Below are positions 34,905-47,790 of a stretch of DNA of 64,000 bases, piece by piece. Under the pieces are notes generated by a model. That model did no database searches, was not told the DNA's origin, and saw only the letters and a program-made list of their open reading frames with translations. This DNA comes from Lycorma delicatula (lineage: Eukaryota > Arthropoda > Insecta > Hemiptera > Fulgoridae), in NCBI RefSeq assembly GCF_047948215.1, contig NC_134460.1, forward strand, positions 14,319,501 to 14,383,500. Reading direction: 5' to 3'. A program made the translations under genes and the position numbers. The first letter of the stretch is position 1; every line of letters starts with the position of its first letter.

Positions 34905-35668
34905 TATAAACTGGTGATGAAAGAGAGCCTGGTGCTTTGCTGCTGTTGGTAGGCTTAATGCAGATATAATCTGCTGGAGACAATGTTGACCAGCGAATGT
35001 TGGTCGCCTTGACAGAGGATATCCCTCAAAACCAAGATGACAGAAGAATTATTGCGCGAGGGCTAGCCTTCACATGGTGGATGATGAGGGGACAGCCTGT
35101 ACAAGGAGGTGGTTGGGGGTCCCTTTCGGGTCGTCACTACTGTCAAGATGTGCAGGACTCTCCAACCCATCAGCTTGGGGCTGATGATGACCTGTGCTTG
35201 TTTCCAACAGATCTGTAGCGTTACTAGTATTGGATGTAGACAGCGACTCCCCCCCCCTCACAGTTGTGGTGTAGATCAAACCCCAGACCCCTACTGGACT
35301 GGTTGCTCCATGAGTGAATAGACATAGACAGGAAGAAGTTCAACTGCAAATAAAGGCTCCAACAACCATGTGTTTTGCCGGAGTATGCAGGGTAAGCGGG
35401 ATAGGAATAGTGATAGCCTATGTATGGAGGTGGTTAGGGGCTCTTGGGTCGCTGCCACTGGTAATATGTGTAGGACTCCCAACACCGCCCTGTGTGTCCC
35501 ACAGGAAAAACAGCATGTCCTGAGTAATGCCAATAGGTGGGTATCAAGGCATGTTGCCTTAGGGGAGGTTGTTTACAGAGTCCTTATCATCTCTGATGGG
35601 AAACCTCACACACCCAGTGATGCGAGCTGCAGCGTGTCCTGCGCAAAAAAAAAGAAAGTAAACTGGTA
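34905..35668 (+). mobile_element. LINE 3' fragment with internal duplication and A-rich tail
   Basis: This GC-richer block contrasts sharply with its flanks and ends in CTGCGCAAAAAAAAAGAAAG. Two related 62-bp segments (35105-35167 and 35426-35487) share GGAGGTGGTT and AGGACTC cores about 320 bp apart. Frames are open only in short pieces. It is probably the tail of the R1-like family in the preceding kilobases. Confidence 0.55.
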
Positions 35669-36019
35669 ATCATAAAATAAGTTTTATATATATTAGTGAA
35701 ATCCATCTACAACAAGACTAATATAATTATTAGGAGAGATTTCCAAACTAAATTATGTAATGTAAATTACATCCAGGAAAAGACATCGATTCTTACTACA
35801 ATATAGTTGTATCTAAATGCAGGATGAGGTACAGAAAACAAAAGAAAAAAAGGGATAATAAAGACCAAAAAAAAAACGAATGATATGAAATAAAAATTGG
35901 AACAAACATAAGTTCATAACTATTACAAAAAAGATTTTGCAAAAAATGGATAGATAAAATTAACAAGGGAAATAATTATAAGCAAGAAAGTGATTTCAAA
36001 TAATGTCTAAAGAAAATTA
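35669..36019. other. AT-rich spacer
   Basis: Nothing recognised. Confidence 0.6.
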
Positions 36020-36215
36020 CGTATTTTACATTTACGTTTGAAATTTTATCCACTTAACTTTAGCGATGTAACTGATAAGCACAAAAAACAATTTCCTCAG
36101 GATGCATCAGCGATGGAAACATGCTTTCAGGGAAAATGGTGCTAAAGATACTTGCCGATTACTGCTGGAGAATGAAAAGGGATATTCCTGAGTTTGAATT
36201 AGAAGAAAACTAAAG
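36020..36215 (+). pseudogene. Arthropod orphan family, C-terminal fragment
   Basis: The plus frame reads LRLKFYPLNFSDVTDKHKKQ, FPQDASAMETCFQGK and, after a 1-nt shift, LADYCWRMKRDIPEFELEEN. These match the C-terminal blocks of the same orphan family as 27971-29300 (family text HFLHSHLDFFPENLG, GERFHQDI, RYQGKW, MLADYCW). The two fragments are on opposite strands and cover different parts, so they are independent copies. Confidence 0.75.
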
Positions 36216-37970
36216 AAAAACAGATATTAGGTAAGGTAATTTCATACTTAGGCTATATAATTCATAAGTCAGGTTTTCTTTAAATTTGCGTTACTAAATA
36301 CCCTGCCCACCGATTTAATTTTGGTTTACAGATTTGAAATCATGCAAAAAGTAGTATTCACTTTATTAAATACATACAACTGGAATAACATTTTTTTTTT
36401 TTAAATGTTGGGAATCAGCAAGTTGTTGACGATTATTTGTTTGTGATTTGCGCCGACTTCAAAAGGTTAAAATATTTCTTTAAATTTAACAGTATTATGT
36501 TTTTAAAAATTTTATTTAAATATTTTTATTTTTTATTTTGTATAACCACTACAAGAGGGGTATATGTATTTAAATGATTTATAAAAGTAAATTTCATATA
36601 AAATCAAGTCTGTAACACCTTTATTGAATGCTAGGATAAAAATTGTTTGAATCACACAAAAAACATATAGTATTAAAACCATTTTTCTGTAGTGTAATTC
36701 ATGGTAATATTTTTTTTACTCTACATAATGGTGAAGAAAGCAATTTTTTTTTTTTTGATCAGGAAGGTAAATATAAAATGTTGTTTATTTAAACCAAATG
36801 TGTGGTTTTTTTTTTGTAATGATTATTTGACTTTGTCAGGTAAGGTGATTGATATCTATTATTAAATTTCCCAATATTAAGATAAAATTTATTCTGATAA
36901 AAAATAATTTTTGTTGCTCTTATGCTAAGAAGTTTAATATACTTCTTTCTTATTTACAGCCCTGTTTGCCATGATTTCAGCATTTCTTGTTCATTAACTT
37001 TAGAGAAAGGAATCTGAAACAATGAACAAGAAATTTTCACCAGATTATAGTTAAATTATTTTATGTTGCACAAGTTTTTGTACGAGATAAGTGTATCTTT
37101 CTGCGATCATAAGTAAGTACATATTATTTAAATTTTAGTAGAAAAAAGTTTTATTTTTCAGTAAAATTTTTTAATAGTATTGCAAAAGAAAAAGCTTCTC
37201 TTTGAAACCCTTGTCGATCTCGGTCATTGGTTAAAAATAAGTACTCTCCATATTTGTGTAGAATAGCTGTACACTAGAAACATTATGCTTATTAACGCAA
37301 ATCTTTTTTTCTGCCCAGAATTATGAAATGATGACCAAGATTGCCAACAATTGTAACAGAAATTCTTGTTAAAAATAGTCCTTTTTCATCTTTATTTTAA
37401 TTGAAATCTTACAGCTATGTAAGACTAAATGTTTATATAATAATTATGAATGTGTAATTTTCAGAATTCCTAAAGATACTCTTCAAACTTCAACAACAAT
37501 AAATACGCACAAAAGAATAAATATAATGAATTATATCACAAATTTAGTATTTATTCCTGGTTTGTAAAATATAATTTATGACATACTATAATTTACTTTC
37601 ACCTGTCTGATGGCATGGCTTAGAACCGGTCTAAATTAATCAAGTTTCTTTTGCAGTACTATTTCAATAGAATAAAAAATCATATATTAAAATGATTTTT
37701 TTAAATTTTTCATATATTAAGAGTATTTATATTTTTAATTAGAAGTCATTATTAGTTGTAAAAACAAGTAAACTTAATTGCATTTATTATATTTTTTGCT
37801 CAGGTTAATAATCACTTAAGTTAGAATTTTTTCTGAATCCTTTTCAAATTTTAGTTCTTTTGTTCCATATTTTATACTATCCCTCTCTTTCTTTCTTTGC
37901 AGTTTTCATGTTCTTTAGAGTTTCATTTCCAGTTTTATAAACTAGTACTAAGAAACCTAAAAATTCTAGT
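36216..37970. other. AT-rich spacer
   Basis: No gene or named repeat recognised. Confidence 0.55.
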
Positions 37971-38662
37971 TTTTTTTCTAATGAATCACTTCTGAACAAT
38001 AATTACATATTTTTTATGTTTGTAAACAGATTTTCTGATTTTTAAATTCAAGAAATAACATTATCTTTTATTATAGCATTCATTATTTCCAATAATTTTA
38101 TTTATAGTTATTATTTTTATAGAAACCCTTTCATTATGAATTCAACTGTAATTTGGTAATAAATGTAATCCACTCAACCTAATAGATAAATTAAAAAAAT
38201 AATACATAACGCTTTCAAAAAAAGAAAAAAAAACACATTTAATTAAACACAAACACATTTAATTTAAAACTTAACACATTTAATTAAAAACAAAAAATTA
38301 TATATAATTAAACATTAAAAATTCAAACAAATCGGGACATAGATAATTTCAATCCTTAATACATTAAAATTTTTGAACGTACAGTATATTATTATAAAAT
38401 AACATTATAATAGAACACTAAAATAAATTATGGAAAAACAATAAATACAAAAATCATTTATATATTTTTATTGTGGGTAGAAGAAAGTTACAGCTTACGA
38501 TATAAATTAATAAATTAGAAATACCTTACAGCAGGCAATAGCAGAATATTTTTTGATGGCCAGAATCATAATTAATAGACTTCATTTTTAACAAATGAAA
38601 AATTATTTGAAATATCCACAAATTTTTTGATGCATCATTAATTTACATTTTATTACTGCAAG
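37971..38662. repeat. Repeat family E, copy 1 (about 690 bp)
   Basis: Homologous along its length to 53312-53921 and over its centre to 40228-40452. Shared landmarks are GGTAATAAATGTAATCCA, CATAACGCTTTCAAAAAAAG and CCTTACAGCAGGCAATAGCA. Non-coding and unclassified. Confidence 0.85.
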
Positions 38663-39298
38663 ATTTTAACTTTTTTATATCACGAGTATCCATACAAGAT
38701 CTTTAATAAGATTTATAATGAGTCTTTAAGACTCAATGTTGATGTCATCTTCATCAGAATCATTTTCACTAGCATAAATTTATTTTACGGATTTTCCAAT
38801 AACATCATTTTTTTTCATTTTAATTATCATTATATCTCAAACAAGAATTAAATGACTGAGATTCATTCATCTCTTTTAACACTTTATAGGGCACAACTCT
38901 GGGGCCTAAAAAAATATTTTTTTTACTTGGCTGGTGGACTTAGGCATTAATAATGTATTTCCGTCAAAATTGGACATCCATTACCAAATCTGTGGTAGTT
39001 AGGCCCTGTTATATACATATATGTACCACTTACCATGTGGGCAGTGGTACATATCATACAAAATTTTTTATCAAACATTTTTTTTTTATTTTAAAAATAA
39101 AATAAGAACAAGAAAATTGCTAATACAAAATGACTCTTACCCATAAAAATATTATTAATTTATTTAGGTTAACCTTTTTATAGTCCATTTTTTCTTTCTC
39201 TGTATGTAAATATCTATATGTACAATATAATATTCTTTCAGCCTCCATGAAGCACAGAATTAGAGAAACATTCTTACCTTTAATATTTTATTCCATCT
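38663..39298. other. AT-rich spacer
   Basis: No recognised feature. ATATAC/GTATAT dinucleotide-like runs occur near 39014-39030. Confidence 0.55.
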
Positions 39299-39300
39299 AA

Positions 39301-39328
39301 GCGCTTTCGGGCCTAAGCCCATCCTCAG
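39301..39328 (-). other. Hammerhead-ribozyme-like motif
   Basis: The minus strand reads CTGAGGA, then TGGGC-TTAG-GCCC, then GAAAGCGC. CTGANGA plus a helix plus GAAA is the hammerhead core found in Penelope-like elements. Helix II is GGGC/GCCC with one unpaired T next to the core, so activity is doubtful. The 3' AGCGCT is self-complementary, as in dimer-type hammerheads. Confidence 0.35.
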
Positions 39329-39660
39329 TGATGGTTTTTTTATAATTTTTAAAACTGTTTACAGCCACACAATAAAATTTTTAGCTTTTTACATTTTGTA
39401 AAAAAATTGTGTTTAAAAATAAAATAAGAATTCATGTTTACAACTGTATATATATAATTGTATGTGTATAATATATATACATTTTTTCTAAAATTTCCAA
39501 TTTTTTATTACTATTTTCATCTTCAATATTTATTTTTCCAACTATTTCCAAATTATCTTCTAAATTAGTCATATCATGATTATTATTTATCAAATGGTCA
39601 GAAAGAGATGGTCAGGGTTGAGAAACCCATTTTTTTTTTGGAAACTGGATATTTAGAAAA

Positions 39661-39664
<4 letters not shown>

Positions 39665-39718
<54 letters not shown>
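39665..39718. repeat. AT microsatellite
   Basis: About 26 uninterrupted AT units. Confidence 0.97.
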
Positions 39719-39720
<2 letters not shown>

Positions 39721-39829
39721 AATTTAGACATATAAATCTGCAAACAGAATTTGATGGGAACATTCTTATTAAAATCATTTAAGATGGTATACAAGATAAG
39801 ATATGATAAATTAAAGTAGTAAAATAACT

Positions 39830-40590
39830 TCATCCATCATCAATGAGATTTACAACCCAACCTATATTATACGCAGAGTGAAGCTGAACAAACTGATCAA
39901 TGTCAGCCACATATCTGTTGACTCGTACTCCCTGTTTGTTTATACATAACACTTGATTTTTCTCATAGGCATTGTGCAAAAAACACATACAAATTTTCTT
40001 CCTCCATCTTTCCATTTTGAAACCACAATGTCCCCACATAGCAAAGTCCATCCCACTCATTTTCATTTTTCTATCAACTTTTACAAGATTTTTAGGGAAT
40101 AGCTTTCTAGTCTGTCTAATTGTAGCGCAGATAAATATATTTTTTTGTAATAATTGTTTAATCATTTCAATATTTGAAAAGAAATTGTCAAAGAGGCAGT
40201 AACCCATCACCTCAAATATGTTTGCAATCAACTGTAATTTGGTAATAAATGTAATCCATTCAACCTAATGGATAAATTTAAAAAATAATACATAACGCTT
40301 TCAAAAAAAGAAGACATTCACATTTAATTAAAAACAAAAAATTATATATAATTAAACATTACAAATTCAAACAAATCGGGACGTAGATAATTTCAATTCT
40401 TAATACATTCAAATTTTTGAAAGTACAGTATATTATTATGAAATAACATAATAGTTAATTACTGGTTGTGCCAGAGGCTATAACCCACATCTTGAACCTC
40501 CTTTTTATCAGCTTCATTGGCATGTATTGTTACAAGAAGCTTCTCTCCTTAAACTTCATCATTCATTAAGAAATAAGTAGTATATTTCTG
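39830..40590 (-). pseudogene. piggyBac transposase remnant (copy 2), split by repeat E
   Basis: The minus strand from about 40590 reads KFKERSFL-QYMPMKLIKRRF then KMWVIASGTTS, matching the PFKGRxSLKQYMPxKPIKRGFKxW block of piggyBac. The frame is then interrupted at 40452-40228 by repeat E. It continues in 40231-39830 with YCLFDNFFSNIEMIKQLLQK (catalytic-Asp block FFDNFFTS), ATIRQTRKLFPKNL, then MCFLHNAYEKNQ and DQFVQLHSAY (normally DKFDQLRSYY). It is a different lineage from the copy at 20.5 kb. The third catalytic-Asp position is diverged. Confidence 0.82.
40228..40452. repeat. Repeat family E, copy 3, inserted in piggyBac
   Basis: This is 225 bp homologous to the centre of 37971-38662. It separates two consecutive parts of the piggyBac coding region, so E sequences are capable of insertion or template transfer. 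Confidence 0.8.
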
Positions 40591-41220
40591 ATTTCATATT
40601 TTACAAAATTACATTTTGAATTTTTGTATATTAAAATAAAATAAAATAGCTTTTTATTAGCATAAACAGTTGCTAGTAGCATTTCACTTACAATAAGAAC
40701 AAAATAGAGGTATAATTTTTGAAGGCCTATAAGCATCATGTAATGATTTAATTTATGGATATAATTTAATATGATACATTTTTAAACCTGAATCAGATCA
40801 AATTAAAAAAGAATATTACAATATAGGTTCCACTTTATTAAGTTTCTATAAATTCTTTCAGTAATCGCAAAACGCAGAAGCACTGATTTTATTGACCGTC
40901 ATAAAAGAAGTAACATAATCTAAGTTTTGTACAGATTCATGATTTAAGTTTTATAACATCTTCTCAACAAAAAACTCCATATATTTGCTTATATCACTTC
41001 AAACTAGAATATTCAAGGATTCTTTTGAACTAATTTACAACACTCAAATTGTTAGTACTTTCTGTAAATTGCATTTCAAACGCATGTAAGCAGTACCTTA
41101 TTTATAGGTTATCTGATGATGCTATATTTATTCATCCGTAATTAAAATAATGTCTTGAATCCTTAAAAAGTAATACACAATAATTAAAATATATTATTTT
41201 TCTTATCAACTAGTAACTTA
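40591..41220. other. AT-rich spacer
   Basis: Nothing recognised. Confidence 0.55.
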
Positions 41221-41345
41221 CCTTGTTAAAATAGAAGATATTGCAGACGTACAATCAAAAATAAAACTGTCCCACAAAACGGACGTAATTCTCCCTCCAA
41301 CAAACCGCTGGTGCTGTAGTCGCAAACCGCTTTTAAGTCAACAGC
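41221..41345 (-). other. GC/CpG-richer island ending in a splice-donor-like site
   Basis: The minus strand ends TTTTAACAAG|GTAAGTTA, a strong donor consensus, preceded by about 120 bp with unusually many CpGs. One frame is open for 38 codons (GLRLQHQRFVGGRITSVL onward) without an ATG. It could be a 5' UTR exon of a minus-strand gene or a transposon end. I cannot link it to Dync2li1. Confidence 0.3.
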
Positions 41346-41892
41346 GATCTGTAACCATAGAAGCGGGAAAATTAAAATCTGGTATGTGACTGTACCAAAG
41401 GGCGTTTATACAATCTAAATGAACAATAATAATTAATTTATAAATAATTTTGTATACAATATGACCTCTAATGTCTGGTGGTACAAATAGGTACGAAGGA
41501 CCTATAAAGGGTTGAATAAACATAATAGATATATTTAATCTTGTAACTCAATGATATTTTGGCTTAAGAGGAGGGACTTTATTGTGTTTTCTTTGCTATT
41601 TTTAATAGATTACCTAACATTTAAAAATATCCTTTTTAACAATTTATTTAAAATACAATTAACATTTTTTTTTAAATTAAAAATACAATTATAAATTTAA
41701 CAATATAACTGTAGATTTTTAAACAATACTAATAAAAAAATTAAAAAACAACCCTGGGTTTTTTTATCTCAATGATATATATAAAAATATGTAATCAAAT
41801 AATTTTTGAATTGTAATTTATTTTGTATAAATATATATATATGTATGTTTAATTACATAATTTTTTTATTTTATAAAAATATGATTTTGTGA
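41346..41892. other. AT-rich spacer
   Basis: The ORF 41338-41523 minus has no signature. Nothing else is recognised. Confidence 0.5.
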
Positions 41893-43153
41893 TGGATTGA
41901 ATGTATGGGAGTCGACTCATTCAACTATAGCCAACCAAGTAGATTTTTTGTGAAGGTAAATCCTGCCATCGGCTAAATTCATAGTTGTGACCATAACTAT
42001 GTACAGACATCGACCGCATCGATTGTCACACAGACAAAAACGGAGTTGTTAGGGGCATATCAGTCTAGTTATAAAAAGGTCAGACTTCTTTTAACTTCAT
42101 TTTTTTGTACCAATTATAAGGCCAAATGTGGTAATTTAAACGATGCGAGCGTAGTCTACGTACATTTGACTAGGGACTAATAGCCCTATGTACCCTATTA
42201 TTTATTTTATACCTAAATATAAGTTTTAAATATTTAGCTTTAACAGTAAAATTACTGCTAACTAAGATTGCAATCAGCAAGAGTTTCAAAGACCAGACTG
42301 GGGTCTACATGCCATCATTAGATAGCCTAAAGGGGTAACAGAAGAAATATTAGTTAAAAAACTATTGATTCATTAAATGTTATCTCCCTCATCAAAAGTT
42401 GAAATCGATTTATTTGTTTACGTCATTCGTATGAAAGGTGCAATTTTGTTTATACATTTTGTAAATTAAGCATACTAACGATCTTTGCTCATTAAAGCAC
42501 AATAATTTTTTAATTTATTTATTTATAATGGAAAAATAACTGATTTGTGTTTTTTTATATATGGCAAATATCAGTACACAGGACCAGAATACTGTTTAGA
42601 TTTTTATCTCAAACCGATCAGAATAGATTACATAATTGTAAATTTCTATGTTTGAGTTCATTTCTCAAAGTAATTTCAGAACTTTTATTCTGTTAATTCA
42701 TATATCGATTACATTCTATATAATTTTCTTCATATTATATAAGCCTTTTTTAATATTTTATCAAAAATGTATTCATATTCGATTGTTAGCTGAAGTAATA
42801 TACTCATTACTTGTAATAAACCATCGTGACACATAATGTTTTTTTTTCACTCAAATCTTTCTACATTATCCTGAAGATGGGTGTAACAGATGAAACTTTT
42901 TTCGATATATTTTATTGATAAGAGATTGTAGATCGTTACTATAATAATTTTTATTTCTTTTTTTCAGGGAAAAAGGATGGATATCAGATGTGGAAGAAAT
43001 TTATAAATCGTAAAGATTTATTATAATTAAAATTGTAATATTATCATAATGTATAAGTTGTTTTTACTATTTTATATGCCTGTAATCTGATAATATACCA
43101 TAGACATAAATATTGTTAGGCTGTTCTTATCAAGGTTTTGCCACAGTTTCCCT
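41893..43153 (+). repeat. 1.26-kb direct repeat D, copy 1
   Basis: Collinear with 55353-56641. It starts TGGATTGAATGTA and ends TCAAGGTTTTGCCACAGTTT. It contains a TATA-like TATAAAAAGG at about 42072, a CTGAAGATGGGTGTAACAG motif at about 42871, and an acceptor-like TTTCTTTTTTTCAG|GG (about 42955-42968). The acceptor leads into a short frame, EKGWISDVEEIYKS-stop. Unclassified: either a segmental duplication carrying a last exon or a retroelement end. Confidence 0.85.
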
Positions 43154-43547
43154 TGATACAATAGGGCAAATGCTCGAACAGTTCATTTAGTTTTCCGTGG
43201 AATTTAATCTTTGATATACTTATTCACACTTAAAATAATAAAAATAAATATTATTTATTTATAATTTTATTTCTTGTAATTTTTTCATTACCTGCTTAAT
43301 GCTGAATTATTGTGTCCCCATTAACCATTAAAAGTTGAAATTTAGCTCAAATATTGCGGTATGTCTACATATAAGAATATGAGGAATTTGATAACATAAA
43401 ATTTTGAATTTATTTAAAGGAGAGGGGTACGTATCGCCGTTCAAAAATTTTTAATTTTTGTAGAGGCATCATAGGATCTAAAAATTTGGTACAAATTTGT
43501 CAGTTGATCCAACTTAGGGGTGGGAATATTCCCATTCCTAAGTACGG
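43154..43547. other. AT-rich spacer
   Basis: Nothing recognised. Confidence 0.55.
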
Positions 43548-43712
43548 TATTCTTTGGTGGTTGGGTTTTAATTAACCACGCATCTCAGGAATGGTCGAAC
43601 TGAAACTGTACAAGACTACACTTCAATTACACTCATACATATTGTCCTCATTCATCCTCTGAAGTAATACCTGAACGGTAATTCCCGGAGGCTAAACAGA
43701 AAAAGAAAGGAG
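43548..43712 (+). mobile_element. SINE, 5'-truncated copy
   Basis: Homologous to the tRNA-unrelated 3' body of the SINE at 52210-52515 (TTTGGTGGTTGGGTTT, CAGGAATGGTCGAACTGA, CATCCTCTGAAG). The tRNA-related head is missing. Confidence 0.88.
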
Positions 43713-45436
43713 TCATCTACTGTATGTTCCATTGCAAAAGTTATCGACTATGTGTTTTCATTTATTTATCTAGTTAAAATATTTATATTTATTTTATTTA
43801 TTTAGCAATAATAAGTATTTCATAAAATACGTACTATTTACCATGATTCTATCAAGTAATGACATTTGAAAAATAATTATTTTTATAAAATACTTGAAAT
43901 AAAAATATTAACATATGCATATAATTACATTTGAAAATAAATTACAAATGAAGAACCGGATAATCGACTATACCACAAATATTATTTTCGAAGTACACGG
44001 TACTTATTTTGATGGAAATATTTAATCATTATTTTAGTTAAAATACAAATAAATTAAATAATCTTTTTAACAGAAATTCTTTCGTAGAAATTTTAAAATT
44101 ACTGAAGAGGAACATACTTCAGTATAATGTAATGTACCTAAAGCTACCTTAAATAAAATCTCACATAAACATGCGCGCGCGCGCGCGCAGACATACACAC
44201 ACACACACAAGATTTTATTAACCCTTCCATTTGAGACTATTGAGTGCAATATTACTCCCGAAAACCGTCTTTTTTCCTTTCCTTATTTATACACATTAAA
44301 TAAACTACCTGTCATTGCATTTACTAAATTAGTGCCTATTTAAATATTCCATTTTAACTAATACAACCGTTAAATTTTAAAACGCTAACAATACGACAGA
44401 TTAATAAATAAATTATATTACTGATTTGTGTGTTTAAAAAACAGTTTGAAAATAAAAGTATGTTGCAAAAGGGTTCTGGCTTCGAATCCCCCAGTCTGGA
44501 TCAATGTTTTTACACCCTAAAAATTCATGTCAAAATTAAAGGAAAAAATAACTGTATATTAATATGTTGTCAAATCAAATTAATAAATTGTTTGAGATAA
44601 ATAGATAATGAATATTTGTTTTAGTAATGAGTGAGTGATGAAGACGATAAAAGTTCCTTGCCGCCCTGTCTGGCCAGCGTCTTGTTATACACAGTTGTTA
44701 CGTAACCCTTCCCCACTCCAACAATCTACGAAAGTTCAAGATTAAGACAGCATACCGCTTTTTTACAATCCTTACGCAATAGCAAGATTGAGTATGTCAT
44801 CTTATGAAACAATTAAATTAAATAAGTCAAAAATAAAACATGCAAATTTACGCTTTACGTTCCCTTTCAGCGTCTGATGGGTTTTATTTATTTATTTTTG
44901 AATTTGTTGTCGCCTTAAAAATTATTTTTATACGCAAATTAAGAATGAAGTATTAAAAAAAAACCGCTAATTCAAACAGCTCAGCCCAGAATCTTCAGTT
45001 TTTTTAATCCGGTTAACCTGTAGATTTGTAATCTTACGTCTAAATTGAAAAACGAACCGGAGACCTCCAACGTATTCATTCGCAACACTGGATGTCATTA
45101 ATTACGCAGAAAGAAAGTTTGTCATCTTAATTGTTTTTTTTTTCTTCCAAAAATTCTTCCAAGCTGTAAGGAAGATGAATAAAAAAACTCATTTTTAATA
45201 TTATGATAAAATTTTTATTATTTATTTTTTTTAATTTAATAACGAATCAATATAGTATAATTTTACTATTATATATATATATATATATGTATAAAAAAAA
45301 AATTTCCTAAAATATTTAAAATCGTGTTAAATTCTCCAATGGACAATACGGTTGGTTGTACTATTAATGATATTTGTATATCGACTTAAAAGCGATGACA
45401 AATATAAGAGAACTTTATCGGAGAACTTTGAGAACG
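43713..45436. other. Spacer with microsatellite and a tRNA-like motif
   Basis: Contains (GC)8 at 44173-44188 directly followed by (AC)n to 44209. At about 44465-44545 it has a B-box-like GGCTTCGAATCCCC that is probably a SINE scrap. No gene is recognised. The ORF at 44067-44249 is an artefact of the microsatellite. Confidence 0.5.
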
Positions 45437-46940
45437 GTCGGTTGTTATTATCAGAGGTGAAACAGTGCGGTGCAGGAAATAAATTTTCATAATTTATTTT
45501 GCTCTGGCGGTTAAAGAGATTTGTTTCTCTTAACGCGACAGAAGTTGCAGGGTGGGGAACGACAGTGAATTACGTAGACAGAATATGAAACCCAGCGGTC
45601 AGACTCGGGTTGATTATAAAGTGGTTATTGATGGCCTGCGATACGCTGTTCAATTTAGATCTTTGCGTCTGTGATCACACTTGATATATTATTAACTATT
45701 ACTATTTCTTATGCATTGTTCATTTTAGATAGCGACCCTCATTGATTGGGGTAAGTTTTTTTATATTATTATTTTAATAGAATTTAAAATTATTGCTTTT
45801 CCTGGTGTATCCATACTTACGTAATGCATTTTAGAATACAATGTGCACTGTCCTATTTTTACATAACTATTTCTTAATATCATATCCAAACATTTCTAAC
45901 ATTGTTTTCTATTTATAATACCGGCGAAATGGTATCCCAAACATATACAAACAGATATGAAACAAGTTACATGCATGGTTGTAAATTTTAGGTTAAATGG
46001 GCAATACATAATTAACCAAGGAAATAAAATTATTGTACAATCTAAACGTACTGTATTCGTGGGGTAAGCAAAATATGGTTAATGTGTTAAAAACAATTAT
46101 TTTAGATAATTTAAAATCTAGTCCCAAGTAATCTGTCAGGGGCCTATTGGTTACACACTTTCTGGACCGAAGCCGAGAATCGAATGTCATATCTTTGATA
46201 TAACAGACAAGTTCGCCTGTGCCATCGATGGGGTGATAAATTAAATTAAATTAATTTGTAGTTTTACTGATTTCAATTACGGAGCCATATTTTTGGTTTA
46301 TAAAATAATATTGTGCATCTAACCTAGAAAAATAATTTATTCAAAAATAATGTCAGGTTCATGCCATTACAACTTTTTAATTAAACTGTACAATAGAATA
46401 CAGAAACTATTATTTTTTATATATTTTAATTTATTTCCATTTTTTTATTTACAAAGATACTACTAAAAATTTATAAATTATAAATTCATTATAAATATAT
46501 TATAAATTCATAAAACAATTTATAAAGAAAAAAAATCATTATCAAACTATAAAGAAACTTTTATGCTGGAATTACTCATAAAAATAGTACACATTTTACA
46601 AGTAATTCATTTTACAAGTAATTCATTTTACATACTTGAAATCTTTAATTTGTAACTTGCTAGTTTAATTTTTTCTACAAAATTGTTGATCATTTTAGGG
46701 GGAAAAATATTACGATAACTTTTATTTTTAATTTTGTAAAACTGTTAAGAGTCTGGTATAGTCTTAATTACTGTACATTCCACACAGACTGGAAACTGTG
46801 TGTAATACATAGTTTCCTGAATGAAAGAGCTCATTAATTTGTTGCATTCTTTCTTATGATTGTGATAATTGTAAACCATCTGCAGTGTAGGTAGTACTAA
46901 TAAGAATTACTTTCTTTGATGGTAATAATGCTCAGTATTG
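45437..46940 (+). repeat. Inverted block, copy A
   Basis: Homologous in inverted orientation to 60800-62073, beginning with GTCGGTTGTTATTAT at 45437. It includes the counterpart of the exon-like segment of copy B. There, ATGGCC opens MACDTLFNLD and hits a stop after 17 codons, followed by the same GGTAAGTTT donor-like site at about 45750. The tRNA-like GAGAATCGAATGTCA region (about 46170) is also shared. Identity decays toward the right end. Confidence 0.82.
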
Positions 46941-47334
46941 TTCAGATTCATCTGTTTTCTTTGCCGTTTTGCTGAATGTAAACATCTGTCATTTTTTTCT
47001 ATTCTTATTTGTTAATGAACCAGCTCATCTAATTCTTGTTAGAACTATTAATGTCTGAATTTTCACCTTTCCTTTAAAATGTTGAACAGATAACATTACT
47101 AAATTCTATATCTGTTCTAGTTAGACAGCATATGTAATGTATATTTAAAAATGTGAACTTAATTAAAAGCATGAAACTATTGAAACACAGTGTAATGATT
47201 AATTCAATGTAAGTTTAAAATAAATAAAGGAAGTGCTTAACAATACTTGTTTATCTGACAATTACTTAATATATACAGTTTACACAACCAACAAATTACT
47301 CCATGGCTGGAATTGTTGTACATTATTTTTCGTC
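46941..47334. other. AT-rich spacer
   Basis: Nothing recognised. Confidence 0.55.
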
Positions 47335-47690
47335 CTCCGGGCTGGATTTTATCAGATTTACGTGGTAGTGAAACAATAAATCTGCCTTGATTGTTTCTAG
47401 TGGTATGAAATTAGAAGTGTGTTTCACATGTAGAACTTTCATTAACTGAAACATCAGAATCAATTGCATGAAGTTTCCAAAAATTTTCAAATACAGTTCA
47501 ATGATCTAAGTTATTGTTGCTTGTAAAAGGGGATGTAACAGTATTTTTATGTTTAAATAATAGGAAGATAACCGTTGAGAGTATATTCTAGCTTAGTCTC
47601 CTGAATAATAGGATATCTTGTATCTTGAATAAATTAACAAGATAAAATAAGATCTAAATAAAATTGGGCTCCGATTAAATGATCCAGCCT
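47335..47690 (-). pseudogene. BEL/Pao fragment (copy 3)
   Basis: Homologous at DNA level to 22170-22520 (AAATCTGCCTTGATTGTT, GGATATCTT). It covers the block just before RT plus some upstream sequence, minus strand. Highly decayed. Confidence 0.75.
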
Positions 47691-47790
47691 GGCAGACCAA
47701 AAAATGGATAAGACCAGATAATTAAATAATTATGTGAAGTTCTAATATTGTTTTATATACATATATATATATATTTTTTTTTTTTGGCCT

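Noticed and set aside
44067..44249. Cys/Val/Ala-Arg repeat ORF
   Set aside because: It is generated by the adjacent (GC)n and (AC)n microsatellites.
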